A stretch of DNA of 33,091 bases. Source: Nocardia vaccinii NBRC 15922. GTDB taxonomy: Bacteria > Actinomycetota > Actinomycetes > Mycobacteriales > Mycobacteriaceae. The notes below the pieces were generated by a model, which saw nothing but the letters and a program-made list of their open reading frames with translations, had not been told where the DNA came from and searched no databases. The DNA lies in contig NZ_BDCC01000088.1 of NCBI RefSeq assembly GCF_001613305.1, positions 1 through 33,091 on the forward strand, read 5' to 3'. This document shows, piece by piece, positions 7,151-15,149 of this stretch. The position numbers and the translations under genes were made by a program. Position 1 is the first letter of the stretch; each line of letters opens with the position of its first letter.

Positions 7151-7549
7151 CTACGCGGTCTCGGCCGCGCACGTCACCGACCACGTATCCTCAGCGCTCG
7201 AACCGCTCTCGTGCACCCGCGCCCACGTCTCGGGCGGCACGACAGTCTCGAGATCGAACATCTCGCACGACCGCGCGGGCGACTGATCCACAGCAGCCAG
7301 GTCGTAGACGACGACCGCATCGGCGCCCAGCCCAGCCGCGATATCCAGCGCGTATCCGACTGGGTCGGCGTGGTCCTGCGGCGGCCTGACGGTGTAGAGA
7401 AGCCGGTAACCCAGCATGCCCGCGTGACGACGCACCTCGTCCGCATGCCACGGTGCATCCAATCCCGACACCTCTGTACGCACCAAACCGACCGCCTTGG
7501 GCCGTTCTTTCCCTGCCGCTGTATCTGGTTGCAGTGCTTGATCATTCAT
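7151..7549 (-). CDS. Resolvase-fold-like protein without catalytic residues (132 aa)
   Basis: ATG 7549 has GAAGG about 10 nt upstream. After a 15-residue polar leader the pattern VGLVRTEVSGLDAPWHADEV, then MLGYRLLYTV and ADAVVVYDLAAVDQS, follows the strand/helix plan of the serine-recombinase N-terminal domain (normally YxRVS..., then VVxKLDRLxR). The expected catalytic Arg/Ser context is changed and the conserved DRLxR is AAVDQ, and there is no DNA-binding C-terminus, so recombination activity is unlikely. It may be a regulator or a domesticated remnant. It is transcribed divergently from the XRE gene at 7986. The fold assignment is inference. Confidence 0.55.
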   Translation of the reverse strand: MNDQALQPDTAAGKERPKAVGLVRTEVSGLDAPWHADEVRRHAGMLGYRLLYTVRPPQDHADPVGYALDIAAGLGADAVVVYDLAAVDQSPARSCEMFDLETVVPPETWARVHESGSSAEDTWSVTCAAETA

Positions 7550-7985
7550 CGTTTCGATGCCTTCGGTCGGATGGATTGCCGGGCCGGCACCGGTGATGGA
7601 CCAGCGCCGGTCGCAGCTTGGGACTGTGATCGAGCCGCGCGCCCGTACAGTGCTTGCAGGGTGCGGGCGCTCCCAGCGCGAGGCGTGCCGATACCTAATC
7701 CGAGCTTTCGTCAGCACCCTGCCGTAGCTAAGGACTTGCGATGCGCCGCCCTGAATCCCGGTGCGGGCCTTCGAACCTGCGAATTGCTCGGCAGCGAAAT
7801 CGGGTGGCGTTGCATTCACGCCAGCATTGTTACGCGAAAACCGCAGGTAGGGATATGCGAAAAGGCGGTTCCGCGGGAAGTGCCGCGAATCGCCATGATC
7901 GGATCGTGGTTACCAACTACGCTTGGTCGGAATCCGACCAAGCTGGACGGCGAAATCCGACCGGCAACCAACACAAGGGGGTTCT
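7550..7985. promoter_or_regulatory. Divergent intergenic region with long palindrome
   Basis: This 436-bp gap separates the resolvase-fold-like gene (leftward) from the XRE gene (rightward). The outstanding element is an inverted repeat at 7921-7943: arm GCTTGGTCGGA, one spacer base, and its exact complement. A further half-site, TCCGACC, lies at about 7956-7962. The palindrome ends 42 bp before the XRE start. Position and symmetry suggest an operator bound by the XRE protein itself. Confidence 0.55.
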
Positions 7986-8912
7986 ATGGCTATGGCCGCT
8001 GAAGCCGAGGACGACGAACCGCAGGAGTTGGGTTCGAGCCTGCCGCGGCGCGAGTTGGGGCGGCTGCTGCGCGATGCACGCGAGGCCGCCGGGCTGACAC
8101 TTCAGCAGGCAGCAGACCTCATGGAATGGGGCAAGACCACGCTCCAAAATCATGAGACGGCGAAGACTGCCAAAATTCGAGAGCGCGAGATACGCGAGCT
8201 GTGTGAGCTGTACGGCGTGGACGATCCGGACCGGATCGAGGGCATGCTCCAGCTCGCGCGAGAGACCACGGGACAGTCGTGGTGGCGGAGCTTCGACGAT
8301 GTGATGACGGCAAAATTCGATACCTATGTCGGATTAGAAGCTGGCTCAAGGGTTCTGGATATTTTTCAACCACTCGTACTGCCTGGTTTGCTCCAAACCG
8401 CCGACTACGCAAAATCTTTGGACCGGCTCGCATTTCCTCACGACACCCGAGACGCACTCGACAGGCGTGTCGCACTGCGCATGCAGCGCCAGCACATCAT
8501 CACTCGCACCCGCAAACCTGCCCGCCTGACCGTCGTACTCACTCAGGCCGTGCTTCACACCGTGGTCGGCGGTCCTGGCGTCATGGGACCTGCACTGCGG
8601 CACGTCGCCGATCTGAGCACGCGGGACAATGTAGAGGTGCGAGTGTTACCGTTCCGCGCCGGGTGGCCCACGGGCAACGCGGTAGCGCAATTCATCATCC
8701 TCGGGTTCCCCAAGGCCGCCCGCGGTCGTAGGCAGACCGAGCCTGACATGGTATTCGCCGAAAGTTGGGCCGGTGATGTCTACCTACAGCGGCACGAGGA
8801 TGTTGCCAGGTTCCGCAGCGTGTTCCGTAACCTGGCGGATGCGGCGCTGGATGTTCGTCAGAGCCGAGACATGATCAGACAAACAGCTAGGGAGTATGAC
8901 AGTGAGCGCTGA
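7986..8912 (+). CDS. XRE-family regulator with DUF5753 domain
   Basis: A 308-residue regulator of the type abundant in Nocardia and Streptomyces (WhiJ-like). Residues ~18-75 hold the helix-turn-helix (GRLLRDAREAAGLTLQQAAD, then TTLQNHETAK). Residues ~100-295 form the DUF5753 domain (WWRSF, FQPLVLPGLLQTADYAKSL, RMQRQHI, VLTQAVLH, RVLPFRAG, a C-terminal Ser-Arg helix). AAGGGGG precedes the ATG; ATG 7992, two codons on, has better spacing. The gene overlaps the DUF397 gene by 17 bp. In characterised pairs such as WhiJ-type loci the regulator and a DUF397 protein act together on development or antibiotic production. The upstream palindrome suggests autoregulation. Confidence 0.92.
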   Translation: MAMAAEAEDDEPQELGSSLPRRELGRLLRDAREAAGLTLQQAADLMEWGKTTLQNHETAKTAKIREREIRELCELYGVDDPDRIEGMLQLARETTGQSWWRSFDDVMTAKFDTYVGLEAGSRVLDIFQPLVLPGLLQTADYAKSLDRLAFPHDTRDALDRRVALRMQRQHIITRTRKPARLTVVLTQAVLHTVVGGPGVMGPALRHVADLSTRDNVEVRVLPFRAGWPTGNAVAQFIILGFPKAARGRRQTEPDMVFAESWAGDVYLQRHEDVARFRSVFRNLADAALDVRQSRDMIRQTAREYDSER

Positions 8913-9114
8913 CCTCACGGGGGCGCAGTGGTTCAAGTCGAGCCGTTCCAACTCGGGTAGCGAATGCGTCGAGGTAGCGTGGCTCGACAACGGACAGGTG
9001 GGAGTCCGAGACTCCAAAAACCCCACCGGCCCGGCCTTGGTGTTCACGCCGGGTGAATGGGACGCATTCACCGCTGGCGTGCACGATGGAGAATTCAACC
9101 GTCCGGCGTCGTAG
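8896..9114 (+). CDS. DUF397 protein
   Basis: A 72-residue DUF397 protein, recognisable by WFKSSRSNSGSECVEVAWL, VGVRDSKNPTGPALVFTPGEWDAF and a short C-terminal end. It overlaps the end of the XRE gene, the usual arrangement for this pair, so coupled translation and a functional partnership are likely. DUF397 proteins are thought to antagonise or assist their partner regulator; the mechanism is not settled. The signature is intact and length is typical. Confidence 0.93.
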   Translation: MTVSADLTGAQWFKSSRSNSGSECVEVAWLDNGQVGVRDSKNPTGPALVFTPGEWDAFTAGVHDGEFNRPAS

Positions 9115-9148
9115 CTGCCCTTTAGCAGGCCGCGAACCGCAAGAAGTC

Positions 9149-9190
9149 AAGCGGTCTCACTCCGAACTGGTGTCGGGCGTGGGACCGCTT
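9149..9190. terminator. Bidirectional terminator between convergent genes
   Basis: AAGCGGTCTCAC (9149-9160) pairs with GTGGGACCGCTT (9179-9190) over 12 bp with a single G-U, leaving an 18-nt loop. It lies between the DUF397 stop and the cysS stop, where two transcripts converge. A short T-containing stretch (CATCTTTGTC) follows on the plus strand. Confidence 0.7.
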
Positions 9191-9229
9191 CATCTTTGTC
9201 GCCCCCGAGTCGGGCGCAGGGGATTCTGT

Positions 9230-10669
9230 TCACTGCTGGTGAAGTGTCCATGTCGGACCTTCGGGGGTGTCGGTCACGTTGATATTTGCGGCAGCCAGTC
9301 GATCGCGCACTCTATCGGCGGCGGTCCAGTCTTGCGCGGTGCGCGCGGAGGCGCGTTGTTCGAGTTGTGCGGCCACCAGCACGTTGAGTGCGTGGTGAGC
9401 GGCTGTGGTGTCTGCTGGCTCGGTCCAGTGTTGGTTCAGCGGATCCAAGCCGAGGATGTCGAGCATTCCGCGTACCTGAGCGGCGACGTCGGCGGCTGCG
9501 GCTGTGTCGTTTCCGGCGAGCGCCTTGTTGCCTTCGGTTACTGAATTGTGGATTTCGGCAAGCGCCTTGGGTACGGCGAGGTCGTCATTCAAGGCGGCGG
9601 CGAACGAATCTGTCCACTTGCCCACTCTCACGTCGGCCGTGGCATCGTTGACCTTGCGGACGAAGCTTTCCAGCCGCCGGTAGGCGGCTGCGGCATCGTC
9701 GAGTGCCTGTTCGGAGTACTCCAGCATCGACCGATAGTGCGCGCTGCCCAAGTAGTAGCGAAGTTCTACGGCCCGAACCTGCTTGAGTACATTCGGCACT
9801 GACAGCACGTTACCGAGCGACTTGGACATCTTCTCTCCGCCCAGACTCACCCATCCGTTGTGTAACCAGTAACGGGTGAAGCCGTCACCGGCGGCGCGAG
9901 ACTGAGCCAGTTCGTTCTCGTGGTGTGGGAACACCAGATCGACGCCGCCGCAGTGGATGTCGAACTCGGCACCGAGGTAGGAACTGGCCATCGCGGAGCA
10001 TTCAATGTGCCATCCCGGACGGCCAGGTCCCCACGGGGACGGCCATTCGGGCTCGCCGGGCTTGCGTGCCTTCCAGAGAGTGAAATCCTGCGGGTCACGT
10101 TTGCCTACGCCGAGGCTTTCGCCCTGCTGTTGGTCGTCGGGGTCAAGGCGCGCCAGTGCGCCGTAGGCGGGGAAACTGTGCACGTCGAAGTACACGTCGC
10201 CTTCGGCGGCATAGGCGTGGTCGGTGTCGATGAGCCGCTGGATCAGCTGGATGATCTGCGTGATGTGGCCCGTCGCTCGGGGCTGCGCTGACGGTGGCAA
10301 TACGCCGAGGGTTTCGTAGACGTGGTCGAAGGCGCGTTCATAGGTGGCTGCCCATTCCCACCAGGGGCGGCCGGCCTCGGCGGCCTTGTCGAGGATCTTG
10401 TCGTTGATGTCGGTGACGTTGCGTACGAAGGTCACCTGATGGTTGTTGGCCTGTAGCCAGCGGCGTAGTACGTCGAACGCGACACCGCTGCGCACGTGTC
10501 CGATGTGCGGCTCGCTTTGCACGGTAGCGCCACACAGATAGATCGTCGCCTGTCCGGGGACCAGGGGGATGAATTCCCGCAGGCTTCGCGTGGCGGTGTC
10601 GAAGAGGTGCAGCGTCACGGGCGACGATGCTACCGCTTGCGGCCCCGGCTCAAGGCTTTCGCTCGCCAT
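9230..10669 (-). CDS. cysS: Cysteinyl-tRNA synthetase
   Basis: A complete 479-residue class I synthetase that activates cysteine with ATP and loads it on tRNA-Cys. Visible features: zinc/cysteine-binding C46 in YLCGATV, HIGH at 55-58, C224 in GWHIECSAM, H249 and E253 in FPHHENE, KMSKS at 280-284, and a C-terminal anticodon-binding region ending in the usual DT-x2-GPTW. It is not MshC, which lacks the tRNA-binding C-terminus. The start may be GTG 10687, which overlaps the aminomutase stop as GTGA; ATG 10669 lies 14 bp after that stop. It is last in a leftward biosynthetic-looking cluster. A cluster-borne copy could supply Cys-tRNA or protect the host; whether the genome has another cysS cannot be seen. 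Confidence 0.95.
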   Translation of the reverse strand: MASESLEPGPQAVASSPVTLHLFDTATRSLREFIPLVPGQATIYLCGATVQSEPHIGHVRSGVAFDVLRRWLQANNHQVTFVRNVTDINDKILDKAAEAGRPWWEWAATYERAFDHVYETLGVLPPSAQPRATGHITQIIQLIQRLIDTDHAYAAEGDVYFDVHSFPAYGALARLDPDDQQQGESLGVGKRDPQDFTLWKARKPGEPEWPSPWGPGRPGWHIECSAMASSYLGAEFDIHCGGVDLVFPHHENELAQSRAAGDGFTRYWLHNGWVSLGGEKMSKSLGNVLSVPNVLKQVRAVELRYYLGSAHYRSMLEYSEQALDDAAAAYRRLESFVRKVNDATADVRVGKWTDSFAAALNDDLAVPKALAEIHNSVTEGNKALAGNDTAAAADVAAQVRGMLDILGLDPLNQHWTEPADTTAAHHALNVLVAAQLEQRASARTAQDWTAADRVRDRLAAANINVTDTPEGPTWTLHQQ

Positions 10670-10683
10670 TCTGGGGGCCGCCG

Positions 10684-12087
10684 TCACGATGCGAGTTGTT
10701 GTCTGGGCGTAGTGCTTCGGCGGTCGTACTCGCGGTTGGCCCACCATTGCCGTCCCTCCGGTGGAAGGGCGTGTATGGGGTCGTAGTAGGTGTACAACCG
10801 GTTCAAGGAATCGTGGTCGTCGGCTTCCGCTGTGGTCCGATAGTTCTTGGACCAATACGAGATTCCGCGTATCCGGTCGTAGTCGGCCGGTTGGTGTACC
10901 CACCGTTTGCCGACCATGGGGACGTCGCACACGACCCGTGGAGTGGCGAATCCCGGCAGATAGCCCATGATGTCCAGTTGCAGGGCTTGAGCCTCGGCGA
11001 CAGAGATCCGCCAATGCTCGCTAAAGGGAATCATGTCGCACAAGTAGATGTAGTACGGCATCACCGCGGCCTCGTCGAGCAGGGCAAAGCATAGGTCGAG
11101 CTGCGCGGTCGAGCTGTCGTTCACCGTCCGCAACAGAACTGCCTGGTTACGGATGTGACGCAGCCCGGCCTCCAGCAGGCGCCGCGCGGCGGCGCAGACA
11201 CTTGGGGTCACTTGTTGTGCCACGTTGGCGTGGGTGTGGAGGGACAGCTGGATCCCGCGCTTATGGGCGGTGCTCGCCAGCCGGGCGATTCCGGCGACCA
11301 CGTGATCATCGGCCCAGTGCTGGGGTAGACCGATCAGTGCCTTGCTCGCAAGGCGTATGTCGCGAACGGATTCGATATCCAGCAGGGCGGCGACGAAGGC
11401 TTCGAGGCGTTGCCATGGCATGTTGGCCAAGTCTCCACCTGAAACTACGACATCCCTCACGGTCGGTGTCGCCCGTAGGTACGCGAGCATCGCATCCAGG
11501 CGTGCCTGTGGGCGAAGTGTGAATCCGTTCTTGCCGATCTGCGGGGTGGAGTTGCCGACCAGATCCATGCGAGTGCAGTGCCCGCAGTACTGCGGGCACG
11601 TGGAGACCACCTCCGCGAGGACTTTGGTGGGATAGCGATGAGTCAACCCCTCGGTGGCCCACATATCACGCTCGTGCAGCGAGTCTCTCTGGGCATAGGG
11701 ATGAGAGGGAAAATCGGTGCACCGGTCGGAGAAGACCGGAAGCATATAGCGGCGAACCGGGTCGCTATAGAAGGCGTCGGTAAGGCTCTCGGGTCCACCG
11801 GTCGGCGCATCGATGGCAATCGTATTGATCATGTGAGGTGTGATGAGCATGGACATGGTCGCTCGCTCGCGTTGGTCGCGCTCGAGATCCGCGAAAAAGG
11901 CATCGCTCAGCAGTGCGCCGGTGACTGCCCGGAGTTGCTGGATGTTCTTGACACAGTGGGCCCGCTGCCACTGCGGCGAATTCCATTCCCGTTCAGGCGT
12001 TGTCCGCCACCCTGGAAACCGTCGATAGTCCGGTTCGTGAGTGCTCTGCCGCCGGTAGGAGTAGGGCTGTTGCAGATCGGGAGACAT
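10684..12087 (-). CDS. KamA-family radical SAM aminomutase
   Basis: The 467-residue protein has the radical-SAM iron-sulfur motif C164-x3-C168-x2-C171 (CPQYCGHC), SGGD at about 216-219, NQAVLLRTVND at about 314-324, and a substrate-binding-like CDMIPFSEHWR, all characteristic of lysine 2,3-aminomutase relatives. These use S-adenosylmethionine and pyridoxal phosphate to move an alpha-amino group to the beta carbon. The PLP lysine region is present as CDVPMVGKRW (K394), but the usual Gly-rich PGGGGK is altered. An N-terminal extension of ~100 residues precedes the core. GAGGA lies 6 nt before ATG 12087. Substrate is unknown. It overlaps or abuts cysS and follows the thioredoxin-DinB gene by 57 bp. 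Confidence 0.85.
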   Translation of the reverse strand: MSPDLQQPYSYRRQSTHEPDYRRFPGWRTTPEREWNSPQWQRAHCVKNIQQLRAVTGALLSDAFFADLERDQRERATMSMLITPHMINTIAIDAPTGGPESLTDAFYSDPVRRYMLPVFSDRCTDFPSHPYAQRDSLHERDMWATEGLTHRYPTKVLAEVVSTCPQYCGHCTRMDLVGNSTPQIGKNGFTLRPQARLDAMLAYLRATPTVRDVVVSGGDLANMPWQRLEAFVAALLDIESVRDIRLASKALIGLPQHWADDHVVAGIARLASTAHKRGIQLSLHTHANVAQQVTPSVCAAARRLLEAGLRHIRNQAVLLRTVNDSSTAQLDLCFALLDEAAVMPYYIYLCDMIPFSEHWRISVAEAQALQLDIMGYLPGFATPRVVCDVPMVGKRWVHQPADYDRIRGISYWSKNYRTTAEADDHDSLNRLYTYYDPIHALPPEGRQWWANREYDRRSTTPRQQLAS

Positions 12088-12144
12088 GTGTCGTCCTCGT
12101 ATTGGTTTCGCAGGTGATGGGCACGCTGACCGAGAAGGGGGCAG

Positions 12145-13635
12145 CTATCGCATGTTCGGATCGATGTCGGTGACCTGGCTGAGCAGTTGCGCGGCTTCGT
12201 CTGCTCGTTCGTTGATCGTGGTTGCCAGGGAATCGACGCGGTCAGCGAGGAATCCGTCGGCTCCGATCAGTGCGGCTTCGGCGGTTCCCAATCCGCTGAA
12301 CAGACGTGCTGCGAAGCGGTGGTTGGCTGTGTGCCGATGGCCGGATGCGTCGAGGATCTTGTCGATCGAGACGGCGTGGTCGCGGGGGTGCCAGATGTAC
12401 CGCTCGAGACGGAATCGCAGTTCGACAGGCCCGAGTTCCCACCACGCGGAACGTATTCCGAGTTCGTTGTCGGTGATGTGCGAGAAGTCTTGGGTGTTGC
12501 GCAGATGCAGACGCTCATACAGCGCCAACAGCTCGCGCAGGCTTTCGTGGCTGCCCGGCGGCTCGCCGTGCTGAGCAACGGTGTCCGCGGCCGGCACGAT
12601 CTGCGGCGCAAGGCCCTTGCGGCCTCGATCCAACGCATGCAGGATCTGCGGACGATAGGCCCACCATTCGGCCATGACCATGTGCGCGAGGTTTTCGCGG
12701 ATCGAGCGCTCCGAACGCAGCGGTGTGCGGTCCAGCAGTGCGTCGGGGACACCGACGAACAGCGACTGGAATTCGCGGTAGGCGAACCGGTGCTGGCCCA
12801 GCAGGCGGTGGGTGTCGTTGAATCGTGGCCCGTGCTTTGCGCGTTCACGTTCGGCGGTGATGGCGAAGTCGCAGAGTTCTTGGTATGCCTGCAGGACGAC
12901 TTCACGGAGACAGTCCGAATACCACTGCCAGTCACCGGCTCCGGGCTTGCCGATCCAGTCCTGCATGAGAACGCTGTCGGGCAATGCGGCGACGGTCTGG
13001 GCGAAACGTTCGACGGCCGCTGCGAGCGGGGAGGTCGTCACCTGGTGATGACGATCCCAAGTGGACTCGATCGAACCGCTGTTCTGGGCGACCTTACGCC
13101 AGCGGGTCGCTTCCTCCACCGTGACGCGATCGCCAGCGTGGCGAGCGATCGCCTCATCGAAGAGGCCGATCGCCTTGCTGAACTTCTTGTTACGCAGTGC
13201 TGCTTTGCCACGTGCGACGAGGAATTGGGCTTTGAACATATCCGGTGTTAGATGCCCTGGGGTGTCATGAAAAACCGTCTGATAACCGACGGATAGACGA
13301 GTACGCCGCGGTGCCCCATTCCACTCGTGATATCGCGTCTGGTCGGGCGCGAGCAATTGAATGGTCGGCGACCAGATATAGATATGATTATTGATGATTT
13401 CCGTACTCGACCGGTCCGGAGCTGTGGTGCCGACCCGGACTGGCAACGTGTACTCCGTGACGTCGCGCACGATATCGAGATCGGAGTAGATGCTCCGATC
13501 ATGGTTAACGCAGCCGGAGCATTCTGGCGAATGTAGATCCAGCAGAACAGGTTTGTCTTCGACCTCCGATCGTTTCAGTAGCGCGTGAAAGTCGTGCTGA
13601 CTTGCCCACTGAATCTTCAACGTACTCATCTCCAT
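12145..13635 (-). CDS. Thioredoxin-TPR-DinB fusion protein
   Basis: A 496-residue protein in three parts. Residues ~5-120 form a thioredoxin-like fold with a CSGC redox motif (C39/C42) after KPVLLDLHS. Residues ~135-190 are TPR-like helices (AQFLVARGKAAL, FSKAIGLFDEAI). Residues ~205-480 form a DinB-like four-helix bundle, with likely metal-binding histidines in LAHMVMAEWW and WHPRDH. DinB domains include thiol-dependent enzymes such as mycothiol-dependent isomerases and the N-terminal part of EgtB, so a low-molecular-weight-thiol or sulfur role is plausible. Neither ATG 13635 nor ATG 13629 has a strong ribosome-binding site. It lies between the P450 and the aminomutase. A fragment of a second copy lies at 16.7 kb. 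Confidence 0.75.
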   Translation of the reverse strand: MEMSTLKIQWASQHDFHALLKRSEVEDKPVLLDLHSPECSGCVNHDRSIYSDLDIVRDVTEYTLPVRVGTTAPDRSSTEIINNHIYIWSPTIQLLAPDQTRYHEWNGAPRRTRLSVGYQTVFHDTPGHLTPDMFKAQFLVARGKAALRNKKFSKAIGLFDEAIARHAGDRVTVEEATRWRKVAQNSGSIESTWDRHHQVTTSPLAAAVERFAQTVAALPDSVLMQDWIGKPGAGDWQWYSDCLREVVLQAYQELCDFAITAERERAKHGPRFNDTHRLLGQHRFAYREFQSLFVGVPDALLDRTPLRSERSIRENLAHMVMAEWWAYRPQILHALDRGRKGLAPQIVPAADTVAQHGEPPGSHESLRELLALYERLHLRNTQDFSHITDNELGIRSAWWELGPVELRFRLERYIWHPRDHAVSIDKILDASGHRHTANHRFAARLFSGLGTAEAALIGADGFLADRVDSLATTINERADEAAQLLSQVTDIDPNMR

Positions 13636-13865
13636 AAGCAGGGTCTTGCGGATCTTCTATTTGAGTTAATGAAATAGTTTTACGGTCTCTTGGTTCGGGT
13701 CATGTCTGCTAGCGCGGGCGGCTATCCCACGGTGGCGCTGTGAACGCGAAACACACTGGGACAGCTGAATTCACGGTGTCAGGGTCCTTTCGCGGTGGTT
13801 CGCGGTCTAGGAGCGATCGACCTGTGGTTCGCCCCCGGTGGTCTCAGGCGCTCAGGCGGGGATGC

Positions 13866-15107
13866 TCATGTTGTCGCGGGCACCGCAGGGACGATCGGAG
13901 GTTGCGGCGTTCGGGCCGGCATCGTGTACGGCGGGAAGGTGACCCGCAGTCCTGCCAGGGCTCGCTGGAACGATCCCGACCGCCACATCGGTGCGCTCGC
14001 CGGTTGGATGTCCGGGAGCACGTCCAGGAGTTGTTCGACCGTGTCTTGGGCGATCAGGTAGGCGATCGATGTGGCCGGGCACATGTGCGGGCCCGCTCCC
14101 CACGCCACGTGCGCCCGGTTCCCGGTGCGGTCTCCTTGGATGTCGGGGTCGTTGTTGCAGGCGGTGATACCGATCAGGACCGGCTCGTCCACCGGCAACC
14201 AGACCCCGTCGAACAGGATCGGTGTGGTCGGATAGCGGGCGCAGAAGGCGCGCATCGATGGGTCGTAATACAGCTCCTCGTCCAGGGCATCACGGACCAG
14301 CATGCTGCCGCCCAGCACCCCTCCACCGAAACGCTCGTCGACCATGGTGCGGCACAGCGTGTTGGTGATGAGGTTGACCAGGGGTTGGATGCCCGCGCCG
14401 TAGCAGGACATGAACGCGCCGACGAGTTCGTTATCGTCCAGGTTGTGGGGGTGGCGAATCATCGCCGAGGCGATGTCGTTGCCGAGGTGACCGGGTTTGA
14501 CTGCGGCGAACCGCTCGAACGCGGTCTTGGCCTGGGCCGCGCCGCGCACGGACTCCTCGGCATTCGCGTTGAACCGCAGGGTCATCCCCTCGGCGATCTG
14601 GGCGGCGAGATCGTCCGGACACCCCATCAACCGGTTCAAGACCCGGAACACGAGCGGGAACGAGTAGTCGTACAGCAGGTCGGCTTCCCCGTGCTCGCTG
14701 AACGATTCGATCAGCGACAGTGCCGCGTCCTGCACCTCGGCGTGCAGGCGGTTCGGGTCGACGCGATCGAGCGCGGCCTTGATGGGTTGACGGACCCTTT
14801 TGTGGTCCGGGCCGTCACAAAACCGGGTCGAGGGGTAGTAGCCGAGCATCGCCAGGACCGGGTCGGCCGGTGGGATCGTCTTCTGCCACCGGCGCGGGTC
14901 CGCCGGGAAATGCTCGGGGTCGTGCAGAATTTTCAGCGCTGCCGGATACCGGACCGCCATTGTGGCGTTGATGCCCGGCGCGAGCTCGACCGGCACCAGG
15001 GAACGTCCGGTGTCGTGCATCTGCTGGTAGTAATGGTGCGGATCGGCGGCGAATTCATCGGTATACAGCTTCACCCGGGACACATCACCGGGAGTGAACA
15101 GAGTCAT
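13866..15107 (-). CDS. Atypical cytochrome P450 (CYP157/conservon-like)
   Basis: A 413-residue P450 recognised by the heme-thiolate loop WGAGPHMCPA near residue 350, the upstream helix pattern of bacterial P450s and the C-terminal strand LAGLRVTFPP. Two normally essential sites are changed. The K-helix ExxR is EELYYDPSM, so the Arg is missing. The I-helix Thr/Ser for proton delivery is absent (YGAGIQPLVNLI). Streptomyces CYP157 enzymes, linked to conservons, are known to lack ExxR and share WGAGPH.CPA, so this is probably a genuine relative rather than a decayed gene. ATG 15107 has GGGGA 5 nt upstream; GTG 15119 is an alternative. It follows the methyltransferase by 42 bp. Substrate unknown. 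Confidence 0.85.
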   Translation of the reverse strand: MTLFTPGDVSRVKLYTDEFAADPHHYYQQMHDTGRSLVPVELAPGINATMAVRYPAALKILHDPEHFPADPRRWQKTIPPADPVLAMLGYYPSTRFCDGPDHKRVRQPIKAALDRVDPNRLHAEVQDAALSLIESFSEHGEADLLYDYSFPLVFRVLNRLMGCPDDLAAQIAEGMTLRFNANAEESVRGAAQAKTAFERFAAVKPGHLGNDIASAMIRHPHNLDDNELVGAFMSCYGAGIQPLVNLITNTLCRTMVDERFGGGVLGGSMLVRDALDEELYYDPSMRAFCARYPTTPILFDGVWLPVDEPVLIGITACNNDPDIQGDRTGNRAHVAWGAGPHMCPATSIAYLIAQDTVEQLLDVLPDIQPASAPMWRSGSFQRALAGLRVTFPPYTMPARTPQPPIVPAVPATT

Positions 15108-15149
15108 GGAGTTCCCCACCGCTGAGCAGAACGGGGTCAGCGGATTTGT

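Noticed and set aside
5934..7549. Actinomycete integrative conjugative element (Spd-like small membrane proteins plus resolvase)
   Set aside because: No integrase, replication protein, FtsK/SpoIIIE-like Tra protein or attachment site was found; the resolvase-like protein lacks catalytic residues.
9230..10669. MshC (mycothiol cysteine ligase) instead of CysRS
   Set aside because: The protein is longer than MshC (~410 aa) and keeps a tRNA-binding C-terminal domain and CysRS-type HIGH context (HIGHVRSG).
12187..13251. Rightward open frame of 354 codons
   Set aside because: It is antisense to the thioredoxin-DinB gene, whose own protein is clearly recognisable.
13740..15125. Rightward open frame of 461 codons
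   Set aside because: It is the complement of the P450 gene with no recognisable domain.
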